Assembly: GCF_003286085.1 (NCBI RefSeq)
Contig: NW_020825298.1
Coordinates: 5,828,001-5,892,000, forward strand
Direction of reading: 5' to 3'
Source: Drosophila persimilis
Lineage: Eukaryota > Arthropoda > Insecta > Diptera > Drosophilidae
DNA: 64,000 nucleotides
In this document: one piece after another, positions 36,500 to 51,196 of the stretch
How positions within the stretch are numbered: the first letter of the stretch is position 1
How the letters are laid out: each line of letters opens with the position of its first letter
Position numbers and translations under genes: made by a program
Notes under the pieces: generated by a model
The model's input: the letters and a program-made list of their open reading frames with translations, nothing else
Database searches by the model: none
What the model was told of the DNA's origin: nothing

Positions 36500-39400
36500 A
36501 GGTATATTCTTCTTATTCCTTATTTTTTCCACTCTCTGGATGAGGGTGAGGGGTTGGTCCTTTCGCGAGCTTTTATTTCACATACCCCTTAGTAGTAAAC
36601 TGTGAGGGTAGATTGGGTCCGCGTGGGGTTTTTAGATTGGAATCTAAGATTGTTTCCGATTTTCCCATAGATCTATGGGTTTTTCGCCTTCGCGGTTGGG
36701 TTTACCCAAAATGTTCTTTCGTAAAAAAGTCTATATCCTCTTTTTCACTCTCCACTGAATACAGGGCATTTCCTAGTCGGAATACCAACCAACATTCTTT
36801 CGCTACTTTTGCGTGTTGTTGAGGTAGTGAAAATGTACAATGGTTGAGTGGACAGATTGATTGCAGATGCTATGATGCGCTCTGTGGTAACGTGTTCTGT
36901 TTTTGTTGTTGTTGTAACGCTATGCGGCCATATAACCTACATTGGAGTGACAGTGCTGCAGATACATTGCTGGCTTTTTGGGAATAAAGTACGATAGGTC
37001 AGTGCAGTAGAAATCGAATTGAAGGATGTTTCCCAGCGAAACGAGGCCAGTTCCTGCATGAATGCAAGCCACTTAAATGCATTCGAATCCTATGACCTAA
37101 TGAGATTTATATGGCCCTGAATCGCAAGGAACTGCCGGGGTGTAGTGCCCACAAATGCACGCAATATTTTTTAAATGTTTCGCATACTTACAATTACTTG
37201 ATTCAAAAGCTAAAGTCTGTGAGATTTCCCCGTTGATAAGGCTTATATAGAATATCGATTACACCTTAATTGAATTAAGTACTTCTTGTCGTATAGGCTT
37301 ATCTGTCAGATATTGTTCGTATAGGTCGTTTACGTATTGTCTAAGGCATATAATCCAGAGCTATGGACGCAGTAAAGATAGTTAGCGAATTGATAAATCC
37401 CACCGAAATGTTAATGTTATCTTCAGCTAAGTAGTTATCGCGCTAATTATGGTACTAAACAGTCTATAGCTGTTCCACAATTTAGCAGATTTCAGGATGT
37501 ATCCGTAGATGTTTAATTATTAATTCTATATCCACTAAAACTCAGTGAGTAATACCGAGTTGAAGTATGCATAATTTCTATTTTCCAGTGCTATACATTT
37601 GCTATCAAATACACACCTACTTCTATAGCAATCACCTCCATACACAGGCATAAATCCGCTGTGTAAATACACCTACAAATACACATATTGGAAATACATT
37701 TTTTAATGACATTGCATGCAATTCAATTTATTATTACAATCGTTGACTTACACTCGGTGCACATACAAATTCGTTCTTTGTCCGGTTCTGATCTGATCAG
37801 CCGTTCGAAGCTCCCGCGGGGCAAATTATGTAACTTTTGCAATGTGATTTTGCACAGTCATTTCTGTTTAATTACAGAGCAAATATATTTGTCAAGTGCA
37901 AAAGGTTTTATTTACAAATTGCTGAACACATTTCAGAGCAGACTCCGAGACGAATTGCACTGCTCTCTCGTACGTAAATTTGTGTGGAATTTCAGGTGTG
38001 CGGAATGACCGATATGGTCTATAGAGAAACAAGGTGATACTGAATGTATTCAAAACAACTTTTAGAGGAATGGAATGTGCCCTGGCAAAAGCAGATGAAA
38101 ATAATGAGTTCTTTCACCTATTCTTACATTAAATAGTCGTATCAATGCAGGCAGTCCTTGCCATCAAACATATAATACTTCTTTGAGTTTTGAAAAAACT
38201 TTAATAACAAATAACCTCTTTTTATTCTTTTATCTGTAGTCCTATTACGAACCCTACCTTCTATAAATATCCTCCAAATACCTGAAATAATGTTTATCCT
38301 TTGCTCAGGTACATATGAATGTGTTTCCATCTATTCATTTATAGAACTTGGCGTGCTTCCTGTATAAATTTTCCATTGCTCTGTGCTTACGACACACCAG
38401 TCCACGTCTCTTGACCTCGAAAGCGTGTCCAACAGCAGCAGCAGTGTTGCATCGACAGCTTCAACATCATCATCATCATCATAGATGTTTCTGGACACTG
38501 GCCACTGGCCACTGGCTCTGTGTTTGGTCCGGCTGTGCAACGTGAGAAAATATGCCACAATCATTACCACAGCAACGCTGGACGTCACCACATCTCAAAG
38601 GCAGGCCCAGGCCCAAGCCAGGCCCCTGCCTACTGCCTACTGCCCTCATCCCCTACTACGGCCCACCCCATTGTCCAGGTAGCCCCCGTTTTCTAACAAA
38701 CTGTGTTACGCTGGCACACAGACACAGAAGACAGACCAGACCAGACCAGAGCCCGCGCCGTGCAACATCCAACCTGTTCGATGGACAAACGCTGGCTGCG
38801 CTGCTAGAAAAACGTGAGCAGCAAACGTGACTGTGCGAGTTCGAAGCGATTGCTAGCTGGCCTACTGAGCGGTCTATGTGTAGGGTTGCGATGTGGAGTG
38901 GGGTGGAGTGGAGAGAGGTGCAATGGAGCTTACACCATTCGCCCGGGATAGACCCGGAGCACGTTGCTTAAGTGGTGGTGGGCGGGGGGTCGGGACGTTA
39001 TGGCACGGGACGGGTTCAGGTCGGGCACTCGAAAGTCACATTACTCCGTTGTGCCTATTACATGACACAGAAACGACACAAACGACAGAAACAGCAGAAA
39101 CGGGAGGCGAGGCGTACGACGAACGTCAAACGAGGCGCAACAGTTTTGCTGGGCTTGGACTTGGCAATCAATCCGGGACACCTGTAAGCGGCAACGTGAT
39201 GAAAAGTGTGCTTAGAAAATATCATTATTATGTGCAGTCGGGAGCAGTGCCACATCATCATCATCATCATCATCGTCTTCACTCAAACCAACGGCCACAG
39301 CAGAGAGCAGAGAGCAGAGAGAGAGAGCATCACTAGAGGGGCGCTTGCATCCCATATAAACACTTCTAGCGCGTGTATCTGTGTGTGTGCGGGGGCAGCG

Positions 39401-41400
39401 ACGCCAACGTTTGGCCGCGTAATGAGTGCAAATGTGAATGAACTTCCCGCAGACGCACACGCAGGCCCTCACATCGCTCACTTACTCACTCTCTCACAGT
39501 CGCCCGTGGTCTTGCTCTTCCTCTGCCGAAAATCTCAGAAGCAACACCAATAACAACAACAGCTATGTGTTGGCTGGCGTATGCCGGAGCTTACAACTTT
39601 CACACCGAACCTCGAAACGTCTCTCGGACACACACACACACACTCATACACTTGTGAAAGGCCGGAGATCCCCCAAATCCAAGCAACTTTTGATATCAGA
39701 CCGTTCTTTAGTGGCGCAAACGAAACCGAAATTTATCTGTAAAGATATCCATAACGGTTTCCATTCGAGCCAAGAACTTTCTTTGGCCCCCTACCAACTT
39801 TTATATGTGTGGATAGCATATCGTATAGTGCCGATCCAATTTAAACGTTTTATTGATCAGTTATTAAGAACCAAATAGGTTTTCTATGACCCATCCATAT
39901 CTCTGCCATACACGATCTTTTGAAACAAGTAAAACGCACTTCCTGTTATTGTACTGATCCAAAAAAAACTGAAGATTAGCTAACATTTATACTTTTGGTT
40001 GATAGCTCTAGAATATCAATTTGATTATTATTTAATAGTTCTCAAGAGTAATTTTTTGATGAAAGAACCAGTTGAGTATTATCAGGCCACCAAAAAGAGA
40101 GGGGTTGTTCGGAGTCCGAGGTCTTAGATACCCTTGCAGATCGATTATTCCTTCAAATGGTTATGATTTAATTCGATTTTAATATAATGTATGTTTAATT
40201 ATTGGAAGGGTCTAGAAAATCAGACTAAAATCTTATCTCCCTTATATAAGAAAGTTTTGGGTCGTCGCCAGATATTGGCGCTGGGGGCTTGCCTCTAGTA
40301 TAATATGTCTAAAAGCCATATCTTATAATCATTATCACCATAGCATACAATTTTCCTTGGAAATACTAATCATATAATTGTCATCAAATATTTAGTTATG
40401 AAACCAATTGGAACCAAACGTGCCCCCAATTTTCGAATGATTCACAGATAGCTTTATAATTTGATATTAACAATTTATTTATTATTTTCAGGTCTATTGC
40501 GTATTGACCGGTGACACATTAACACACATGCACATCCATAGAAATAGGTATGGGTATATTTATGACTCTTATCACAGAACACAGCCATGAAAGCCATGAA
40601 AGACAAAACAAAGGCAGCAGTTGAGAAATCACTTAACATAAGCGATACTGCCACATGGGGAAGCAAGCCTGTATGATGTTGGCCATAAAATTCTGAGGGA
40701 TTTTAGGTTGGATTTTCCATCCATATAGTACCATAGACTGTGACATATAATTTTGTTGGTATTATTTAATATTTAAAGCTTTATCATATATGTACAAATT
40801 TTAAAATTTATTACATCTAGCGAAAATTTCTATCGTTTTGAACGATTCTGTAAGGACACAGTACTGATTTGAGCTTGGGGGAGCTTTTCTTGTTTTACAA
40901 GGTTGTTCTACTCACAATAATTATTAATCATAAAGTGTATATTTTTTTAATATATGTTGTTTTTTCTGTTCCCTGCTCAATGTACAATATTTTACCCATA
41001 GAACTAATTCCAAATATTTGGGAACAAAAAATTGATTAATTGTGATAAGCAGTAGAAATTAATCTGAGCAGCAGTTGAAATACATTATGTATAATCCTCT
41101 GACTAAGATACTTTACCACAAGGCTTATACAGCTGCACTGCAGCTGCTGCACCGTGGCAGAGGTGTCATACGGGCTTAAGAGGTACATAGTAATGGCAAT
41201 AAGCACCAGCCGGCACCCGCAGTAGCAGCAGCAGTAGCAAACAGCAGCAGCGCAGCAAGAAAGAAAGACAGAAAGAAAGCTATCCACAGAGTGGGAGCAA
41301 AAGAGAAGCTGATAACACACACACACACACTCGCACCGAGCATGTCTGCGTGTGCTAAGTGCGTGTGTATGCACTGGCGTTGTGAAGAAATTTGGGTCTT
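36500..41400. other. Non-coding region upstream of vrille, part 1
   Basis: No supported gene is seen. Open frames on both strands are short, lack splice partners and family signals, and often come from low-complexity sequence. Notable items are (ATC/CAT)n at 39253-39275, CA-rich sequence around 39631-39645, and a TACCCTTGCA dispersed motif at about 40131. This may be vrille upstream or intronic regulatory DNA. Confidence 0.4.
37825..37834 (+). promoter_or_regulatory. VRI/PDP1 box (RTTATGTAAY)
   Basis: ATTATGTAAC matches the E4BP4/VRI/PDP1 consensus exactly. It lies about 1.6 kb upstream of the candidate vrille TATA promoter. Only the motif supports it. Confidence 0.3.
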
Positions 41401-41548
41401 GCTCTAGTTTTCACAACCAAAGTTCAATGATCGATTGCAAAGCCAAAAAAAAGCTCACTTATGAGTGAGAGAGTAAGAGAGAGAGAGAGAGAGAGTGGGA
41501 GATTGGGAGAGCATTGCTCTCTTGCGTTATGTTTTGCAGAACGAACAC

Positions 41549-41577
41549 TCGGTCGGTCGGTCGGTTGGTCGGTCGGG
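41549..41577. repeat. (TCGG)n short tandem repeat
   Basis: Seven near-perfect TCGG units with one TTGG variant are followed by degenerate copies to about 41600. Confidence 0.8.
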
Positions 41578-43933
41578 CGAACGGGCGGTCGGGTCGGGCG
41601 TCACATGTAGAAACGTCCATCGACTGACTGAGGCGACCGGGAGACAGACAGCTTTCTGCTGCTTTCTTTTTATCGTGCAAGTTTTGTTGTTGTTAAGTAT
41701 CCGAAAGAAATTCGTCATATAATAACAATTTTATAATTTTTGTTGCCATCTCTGTGTGCGTGTGTGTGTGTGCATTCAACTTGATTTCATTTACGAGTTT
41801 GTTTTCATTATTTACGCCGTTTGTTGGCGTGTTGTTCCGTTGATAAACACTTTGTTTATGCCACACAGTCGAACGTCTCTAACTCGAACTTTCCTAATTG
41901 ACTCCAAAACGGGGCGGCTCTAAATCACTGAAGATCACTTATAAGAAATCTGCTAGAATATCCACTACTAAGCCTGCCAGAAAAATTTGGGAAGTATGCA
42001 TAAAAGGGAGCCGGGGGTTGCCCCTTAATATGTAAATATAATCTAACAGGCTACCAAATGGCTTCCCTATAGGATCATTAAAGCTGTCAGTATAAGGAAA
42101 ACCATATGCCAATACATAGCAGTTCCAAGTAATACTGTTATTTATCAGGCATTTTCCACAACAATTTCTAGAGATTTCTGGAACTTTAAGAGTTTTTAAA
42201 AGAAAGTTTTCGCCTGTTTTCGTCAATGCACAAAAAATATACTAAGTACAAATATAAATAAGTAAAACAAGAAGATGGAATGCCTGTGATCCACAGGACT
42301 ACCACTTCTCATAGAATGCATATATCCTACATACATATGTACATATAGCATACTTATCGTATATATCGCAGTAGATCAATAGAAAATGTATAATGTTGCT
42401 AATCCTTTCAAAAGTTTCACTTTTAAGTTCTAGAATCAAGCATCGTACATCGTGTTTCTGTGACAGATCTTTTTCGTTCTGGTTAGAGAAGTTTGCCTGT
42501 GTTTTTGGTTAACGAAATTAGAATAATGAAAGCAAATACACAAAAACATACAAAAACAAAACACACACAAACACACACTCGCAAACACTCGAAGCTTTGG
42601 CCCTGGCCGCGGCACAAGAATGGAAAGTCAATGCACGCAGCGACGTCAAAGCTCGGCAGAAGCAGCACAGCACAGCACAGCGCCACAGCAGCAACAACAA
42701 TTGTGTGGCTTTCTTTTTTTTCGTAATGAAATTATTAGAATTTCACATAATGCTATTTGTTGTCACTGTTGTTGTTGGTGTTGATTTTTTGGGGTAAATC
42801 AAGTCCAAGCGAGTTTTTTCTTTCTAATTGGAAATTATTTGTTGCTTTGAGCTCAAAAGTCTGTAGTCCGTAGCTTTTAGGTTTAGCTTTTGTCAACCTG
42901 TCATTCGGAGTGGATATGGGCAGGGGGGTATGGGCGGATAGCGTGTGTGTGTGCGTTTCTAGTTATAGAAATCTAACTGTTACCCAAAGCAATTAGTGCA
43001 TTACACGCCGCTTAGAAGGTACGTAGGAAGAAGATCCGTTGAAAGATGGAGAAGATCTGAAATCGGATATGCCAACGAAAGAGAGGAGCTTTGTGGGAGA
43101 AATCAAAACTAACAGATGCTTAAGAACGAAAATTAGAAAACTTTATCATATTTGGGCTGGATTTTAGATTATGTGGGATAACACTGGATTACAATTTGTT
43201 TGCTTTTGGGGAAAACTTCAAAGAATGATTCTAAATTGTTTGCCTTTACGAGGCATACCAGTTTTTTTTTACAGTAAAACTACAAAAAAATGTTCCTCTT
43301 AGTTAATTCTATATGTAGATTTTCTTGATGGCTGGATTCTTTATCCATGAATAAACCTCAAATAGCACTTACATAACCCTTTAATATTTACTGATGCATA
43401 TTCTCATATCAGAAAATGCTAATAGAACTTGTGAAACATCCCGTTCTACAGGTTTTACATGCTTGTAAATATTCTCTCGAGAACCAGATGCCAGATGCTC
43501 TGGCACATCTGGGCGCAAGAGCAGAGTAAGAAAATGGCTGACGAATATCATGTAAAAAAGGACCCATAAAAGACTAGAACTGAGCAAAATCTGACTCCGG
43601 ATACACACTGGATTGCTCAAAGGAGGAGAAGGCGGAGAAGACCTTAATGGAACCCTCGAATTGTGCTGGAGGCTTTCTGGAAGGCCGGCAGTGAGTCACA
43701 AACGGAGGAAAGGAGATATATGTAGGGGTTATCACAAATATGTATATAGTTTCACTGAATTATTATTATAATATCTCTGCAATAAATAAATAAATATTAT
43801 TAATATTTATCTGTTTTTATCAGTCACTCCTTAACACCTAAAACCCCATTTAACCCTCCCTCTTGCCAGCTATAAGAATTAGGCTGAAAACAGAAAAAAT
43901 TCTAAGAAATCTCCCAAAAAAGGGCGATAAGCA

Positions 43934-43943
43934 ATTATGTAAC
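43934..43943 (+). promoter_or_regulatory. VRI/PDP1 box (RTTATGTAAY)
   Basis: This is an exact consensus match, ATTATGTAAC, in the large non-coding region upstream of vrille. Only the motif supports it. Confidence 0.25.
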
Positions 43944-46900
43944 TCCCACCTAACCAAACAAATTCTTCAGCCCAAGAAACCAAAAAAGAAAAAAGAACAG
44001 TGAAAGAGTCCGATAAGTGGGGAAAAAGAGACTTCTGCCAACTAAACAAGTTTTCAGAATTGGGTAAACGACATGATTAGACAGGCAGTCGCATTTGTGC
44101 GAGCGAGAGAGAGTGTGTTACAATATTAGGCCACAATACCGTTAGGCCCATGGTACAGATCCGATCCCCGAGCAGATGGCAGACAGAACCCGAAAAAAGC
44201 CGAATACCGCAAGAGCAAACAGTGCTTAAGCCGATCTGATCTTAGAGGTTTGATGAGAGACAGGGAGAGAGAGACGCAACTTGCCTGCCCCCTCCCCTTT
44301 TGTCTTATGTAATCAATTACAACAAGAATGATAATAAAGAAAGCACGAAACGGAACGTTGAGTCGAGCAGAGCGATCGCTGCGTTCTTACTTTCTCCCCA
44401 GAAGTGGGACAAGCAGAGAACGCCGGCAGAGGCAGAGAATGAGACGGCGATTAACCAACAGTAAGACGTGAACAGAGAGAGAGAGAGAGAGAGAGAGAAC
44501 GGACCATGTAATTATGAAACTTTCACGCAAGACACACAAACACAAGCACACGTATGCACACGTAAGCAGCGCTGTTCTGCTGCAACTTCTTTTGGGGGCC
44601 TTCTCTCGAACGCTTTTTCGTTCGTTTCCAGTTTAGAATTGGGTCAAATAACGGATTTGTTCGCTCTCGCTCTCTCTATCTCTGCCTCTGCCTCTGCCTC
44701 TCTCTTTCTCTTTGTTACTTTGTATGGTGCTGCGGCAAGATCAGCACAAGAACGTAACAAGCTGCGTCATCGCTTTACTCCACTCCACTCCAGCCCCAGT
44801 AACCGTGCCCCCCACCCCTCCTACTGGAGACGCAACACACAAACCGAATTTCAAATTCAGAGCACAAGAAACCGGTTCGAGAGAGCGCAGCGCAGCGCAA
44901 GCACAGTCTTGAAGCTCGGCTCAAGCTCAAGAGCTCAACCTAGTGGCCGGCTTTCATGCAGGTTCGTCTCGAACATGCTTGAGCCGTCACCGAACACCGG
45001 TTTAGAACGTTCACTCACGCCCCAACACAACACACCGCCGTTCCGTGGCTCATTAAAGCCGCTCGAACCACATACAAATCTTTTACTATTTTTTATTTTT
45101 ATTGTTCAAGAAGAGAAAGTGTTACGCCAATTGATTGTTTAATTAATTTTCTTTCTGCTTCGGCCCTCTGCTGCTGGCTGGTTGGCGTCTTCTTCTGGCC
45201 CGCTCAAGTTCGGCCAGAAGCAACCACGTCCGTGTCCAAGAGCAATGTCAATGACCATGGCCCAGGGCAAACAAAAATGCATGAAAGCTAAATAGATATA
45301 GTCGAAGTGCATAATACCCTGAGGTATAGCGAGGTCTAAATAGATTCTAATTTATAAATTCTTCTACGATAGGTATATTTTAGATTAAGTTTTTATCGAA
45401 TACAAATTAGAAACCTTCGTTTTTTAGCTGGCAAAAATTGTTAGGAATACAGAGATTAGATCTCTGTTTCTTGGCAAAGTGTTAGTACCCCGCCCATGTT
45501 CAAAGGGTACGACAAGCGTGGCCCACTGTCAGAGTAAAAGTTTTGCACAATGCGCTTCATTTGTTGTCCATTTGACAACTTCTTTTGCTGCTTCTGTGGC
45601 TGCGCTGCTTTCATATGTGGCTCGCTGGCCTGCTCTTTGCTTCATTCTTTGGTTCGAGCGCCATTTGCAATTGTGTCTGTGTGCCTTTTTGTCTACGGAC
45701 TAATGTGTCAACTGTACCACCGACCGAACCAACTACCGCCGTACTGACTGTCGAACCCAATGAATTATGCATTCGAGCAAGTTACAACTTTCCAAATTGC
45801 TTTCGGATGGTATGGTCTTGTTGTTACTGGCTGTGCTGTTGCTGTTGCTCTGTTGTTGCCAAATAGAAAACTCTAACCGCTTATTTGCACTTAGACTTTC
45901 GCGCGATCTTCAATTAAGATAAATGTCTTGCCTGCCCTGGTTGCAAATTGAAGAAATATTATACCTTGGGCCAAAGCCAAAAGCGTGTGGTCCGAACCGA
46001 GTATCAGAACCAAATTCATGGTACGGTAAGGAATCGTTATCTATTACAAGTATTTGTTTTATCCATAAAATATTCATTACTATGGGTATAACATAATCCA
46101 TTGGTGGAACTAGGAAACTATGTATCAACTCTCTTATGCGGCAGTCTCTACGAAACATTCTGGAACCTTGGTTAGCTCTCTACGGGTCGTCGCCCTATAA
46201 GAGCTTTCACTGTGTTTATTATTGTGGGTATTGCATGTGTGTATAAGGAAATTGTGAACGTATTTGGTGTTGCATTTACAAGAGAAGATCATCGTTTCTT
46301 TTTCTTATCGACTACTTTTTACACTCCACACTCCCAAAAGAAAAACCGTTACAAAACCCAATTAATTTAAAAGATACCCAGATATACGTATACGTAATAT
46401 GTGCTACAACAACGGTACATAAAGCATACGCCCCATGGGTTATATAAAAACGTCGCTGTAAATTACAATTATATAACGCAAAAAGTGATAAAAAAAAGAG
46501 GAAGAGTACAAACACAAAGAAGAAACGAGAACAGCACACAAAGAATCCAAGAATCGCAGAGGGAGACGGGAACGGATCGTTGCAGCCAACAAAGAGCCCC
46601 ACGTACACGAGGCCTTTCACAACAGCCGCAGCCGAAGAAGTGTGATGGGGACAGAGGGGCAGAGGAGGGAATATATCGAAGACCCGCAGTCGCAGTCGCA
46701 GTTGCAGTCCCCAAGTCTCTTCCCCAAACCCTCAAAATCCCGATGCCAGCGGATGTTGCGATTATTACGAAATAAACGAAGAATAAGAATGAAAACGAAA
46801 TGCTTAAGAGAGAGACGGAGAGAGAGAGAGAGGATCACAGACAGACACCACACACACACACACACACAGATGCAGCGAGTAGGCAGCAGAACGTTTTATA

Positions 46901-48812
46901 TGTATTATATTATCCCTTTTATAGCAGAAAATGCCAACGGCGCAGGCAGGCAGCGTGCGCCCGAGCTCAGGCACAAGAGCAACAGCCACAGCAACAAATT
47001 CTTCAGAAATGCTAAATTTAGAGCGCCAACAGGGCCCCTCCAAGCCCCCCCCCTTAAGTAGGTTGATTGGTCATATCTGTCGCCCCGCTCTTCCCCTCTC
47101 ACTGTCTCTTTTGCTGCCTCTGCTTTCGTCAGTTAAGCAATTTGCGCAGTTGCAGACGACTACCAGCAGCAACAACAACAACAGCAACAAGAATACGAAT
47201 AAGAACAAGGGTTCATACCAGCTCTGACGTTTGCTTGAACTTTAGCTTGCAACATGCTTGAACTTCTATCGCACACCAGACCAGAGCAGGCAATCGACCG
47301 CTTATTTCAACCAAAAACTGTTTCTTATCGCATTTGATGGTTGATTTTCTCTTTCCTCTGCTTCGTAAATCATATTTCTATTCTACGGAGGCAGACAGCC
47401 ACACAAATACAGCCTGTTTGATACCCTGCAGCCAAGCCATGTCCGTCTGTCTATTTATCAAGTTAATCTCTTAGTTTAGGGAGAAAATTGTAGTTTCAAA
47501 GCTTCAAGGTCATGGAGGCTGTGCACTCTGTAGCTACTACTATTATTTATTTTCAGCTTGTTGATGCAATATTTGCATATTGCTGAAAAAATTCGATTAC
47601 GCAAAAAGCTCTTCCCGAACAACAGTTCTAAGAATTTTCACTCGTCAGCTTAATTGGCAATTTTCATTTTTGCTGAGTAATGGGAAATGCATGTGATGTC
47701 ATGCGCAGGTTGAGAGACGATCGCCGCTGCGGGGGCAGGGGTATGGGCTATGGGAAAACGGAAATAATTTTTATGGAAACTTTTCTCCTGTTTCTCGACT
47801 CCGAAAGATTACAAATCGTAAGATGAAATTACATCATTTTTAGTTAAGCGATTTACATACTATATAATCTTAATCAGCAAGTGGGTTCATTAGAGTGGTT
47901 CTAAACAAATATAATGAGTAATTATATTAAGTGTGGAATGTCGTAGTGGAATACTGTTACAGCTGGGAAAACTTCTCTTCGATTTTTCTTGAACAAAACC
48001 CAAAGAGCCTCCGGGGTTAAGGACCAGCCTAATCCAAATGCAATTCTGTCATAATACTTGAGTCTCTTTACAGCACAAACACGCACACAGAATGTGTGGA
48101 GTGGGAGAGTAGGGGAGGAGTGGCGCAGTCATTGGCATGTATACATATCAATTTAATTGTAAGTATGCATAAATATTTCAACTGTTACGGGGGTGTGGGG
48201 TAGGCCACAATCCGCCATACTTAACGAGCCTTTTGCGTTGGAACAGATCCAGTCGAACGCACACAGACACAGAGACCGGGTGAGCGAAAGAGAGAGAGAG
48301 CGGGAAAGACAGAAGTCCAGCCAGACAGACATTCCATTACATTACCCTGAATATTTTACATAGAACAAGAAGGGGGAAGAACAAGGAAGAAGCAGCAGCA
48401 AAGGGAGCAGCATCAGTCCAAGAGGTTCGATGCGACTACCCCACCAATTGCCAGCTGCGCATTTTTATAATGTACAAACACACACCCATACGCTGTGCTA
48501 ATTTATACAACAATAATGCGAGAATTATTTTTTTTTTTGTTCTTATTTTTGCGCCGCAGCCAAAATGATCTTATTGGAATACTCACACACACTCGCACAC
48601 ATGCAGAAAACATACACAGGCAGGCTGTCAGGCAGGGGCGCTGCAACCGAACCCAGCGAACGAACCAAGCGAACGAACGACTGATTTGTTCAGCCTTGAA
48701 CTTCTGTTGGAGTGCATTAACTCTGCGGACAGCGCTGCTGGCTGCGCTGCGCTGCGTTGCCTCTGCTTCGCTGCTCTGCGGCTGCTGCTGCTGCTGCTGC
48801 TCTCTCGCAGAA

Positions 48813-48820
48813 CTTTTATA
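48813..48820 (-). promoter_or_regulatory. Candidate distal TATA promoter
   Basis: TATAAAAG on the minus strand is followed by a GC-rich, CAG-repeat segment (48800-48700) that resembles a fly leader exon. It points toward vrille, 16.7 kb away. No transcript evidence is available. Confidence 0.25.
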
Positions 48821-51186
48821 AATGGCACACATACGCAATGTGTGGCTATGTGTTTGGACAGAATGACAGAGTGAGGGAGAGGGAGCAGACAGAGTGTGAC
48901 TGTAACATGGTTTTGTTCTGTGGCATTCTCTCGGCCGGCTGTCTGATCTTGCTGTTTCCACTGTAACGGTGTGCGTGTCCTGATGTCACTGCAAGAGCAT
49001 GTGTGTGTTTGCCTTTATGTAATCTAGAATGTGGGCTTATTTACACAGCAGCTGTATGAGGGAGATGGAATGAGAGTTCTCCTCTGCTGGCACCCCCATT
49101 GCAGGATTGTATTACATAAGCGACAGGCAGGCAGGGCAGGGCAGGGCAAGGCAGGGCGATAAGTTTCGCTTTTTTATGCACATGTGGGCGTGGTAGCACA
49201 CCACTCATACAAACACAAACAAAGACCGAACACAAACACACGAACACAGGCACACTCCTTTTGTCTGTCGAGTATTTTGAACCTTCCAGGCGCTGGCCTT
49301 GAACCTACTACTGTCGATCGGAACGGACAACGACGGTGGCGGCGACGTCTCGGCTCTGCTCTGCTCTGCCGAGTGTTTGCAAAACAGATACCCCACACAC
49401 ATACACACACGCAGAGCCCCTTATGAGTGGGGAGTTATAAAAACAACTTCAATTCAGTTTTATTTTGTTTTTTTTTTTGTACCCCGGCATAGGGTATTAC
49501 AATTTGAACGATGGATGTAGGGACAATGGAAGGAAGCATATTCTCAGGGGTTTTTTTTTTAAATATAGTCCCAAAGCAGGAAATCTTTTAGAATGAAAGT
49601 CATATACATATATCATATATCTGCTATAGAACCGATCGATCTGCCAGGGTATCAAAAGCTTCGGCCCCCCCCGGTGGCCAGGCCTTATATTTTCTCATTC
49701 TCATTCTTGTTTTCATTCTCTTTTGTTCTTGTTCTTGGCGAGTGCAAGTGAGCCCACAGTTGTTGGTTTTGCCATTCACATTGGGGACGAGGCTCGTATT
49801 TGCCTGACCCCACACAACATTGCACGCACACACACACACACACATGCACGTTTTTATATGCATCTCATTATGTGTGTGTGTTGGAGTCTGTCGCAAGACC
49901 TTGAGATCGTTTCTTGGCGTGTTGGGACCCCTCACACTTTTTTCTCCGCTCCGCTCTGCTACCGCACCAGCCTCCCCCTAAACAGAGAAACAACTGTTTT
50001 TACACCCTGTACAGACATACCAGAACAAGTGTACCTGGTAACTTTTGTGGGGACAGATCCCTCATAAGCTACATCCATCCATCCATCTGTTGCAATTGAA
50101 GACCATAAGAGGTGGAGTAACCAAATATTTCTGAAGGAAAGACCGACCAGGGATGTGGTAGTCATAATTTAGAAGGTAGAGTGGTAGAGATATACCAAAT
50201 TATCTATTGGAATGCAACCCTACCGGTTCATTCAGAAGAAGAAGCTAGTAATATGTAGTACGTTTTATCGTAACTGCTTCCAAATAGAGTTTTTTATCAC
50301 CCAGAAAGTGTATGAAGCTCTTATCTAAAGTATTTGAAAAACTAGAGCCAAGAAATTGCTCAACTTTGTTCCACGTTTGTATCCACAAATATCCCATTGG
50401 GTGTCGCAAATATTAGCCTAGCCTACAATTAGCTAATTTTCCACTTATAAATCTAAGCATATGGTTTACGATTATAGCGTTTTGCCTTGCTCTGTGTGTT
50501 CTTGCTGTTACCGACTTCAATATTTGATTTTCTGCCAGCTTATCTGCACCCAGGGCCACGCCAGTTGGTTGCTCTGGGACTGGGTTTGGGCTACGGCTGT
50601 GGGTCCCTCTCTCTATGTACAGTCGATTACGAATGCATTCCGCTTATCACTCTCGATAAGTGCCACCAATTTGTATATGCATATGTAAATGTGTACATGT
50701 GGAGTGCAGCCGTCAGCTGTGGCCTTTGTTTCAATATTTATCGAGTCATTCTGTTTATATATGTACATTTGTATGTGTATGTGGGTGGTGGAAATAATTC
50801 TAGATTTGATAAATGACGGAGTTTCAGGATTTCAGTGAAGTGAGCGACCGATAAGCAGGCAAAAATTCATATACTGACGCTTTCTTTCCACCATGTTTGA
50901 CCGATTCGCTACCCAGAATTCGGGTTCAAGGATGTTGAAACAAAACTGAACTGCGATTTCGGTTTTGTTTACGACTTCTACTATTGCATCACTTGGGTTC
51001 CATTTTGCGATTACATAGTATTTGCCTCTCTAATTGACGGTAATTGTTTCATTTCTGAGTCACATTTGAATCACGAAAACTGCACACAATAATCTTCAAC
51101 CGATAATTCGTTTATAATCATCATTTCGTTTAGTCGTCAAGCCTTAAGTTTTGATGTTAAAAGTTGATCTGATGGGTGTGAAATAT

Positions 51187-51196
51187 GTTATGTAAT
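51187..51196 (+). promoter_or_regulatory. VRI/PDP1 box (RTTATGTAAY)
   Basis: GTTATGTAAT is an exact consensus match. It is the third such site in the vrille upstream region. Confidence 0.25.

Noticed and set aside
38893..39336. 147-codon open frame on plus
   Set aside because: It ends in a His run made by a CAT microsatellite, has no family features and probably arises by chance.
44468..45142. 224-codon open frame on plus
   Set aside because: Composition follows GA, CT and CA repeats plus a non-coding GC-rich island. There is no domain, and its Arg/Ser-rich content is typical of simple-sequence translation.
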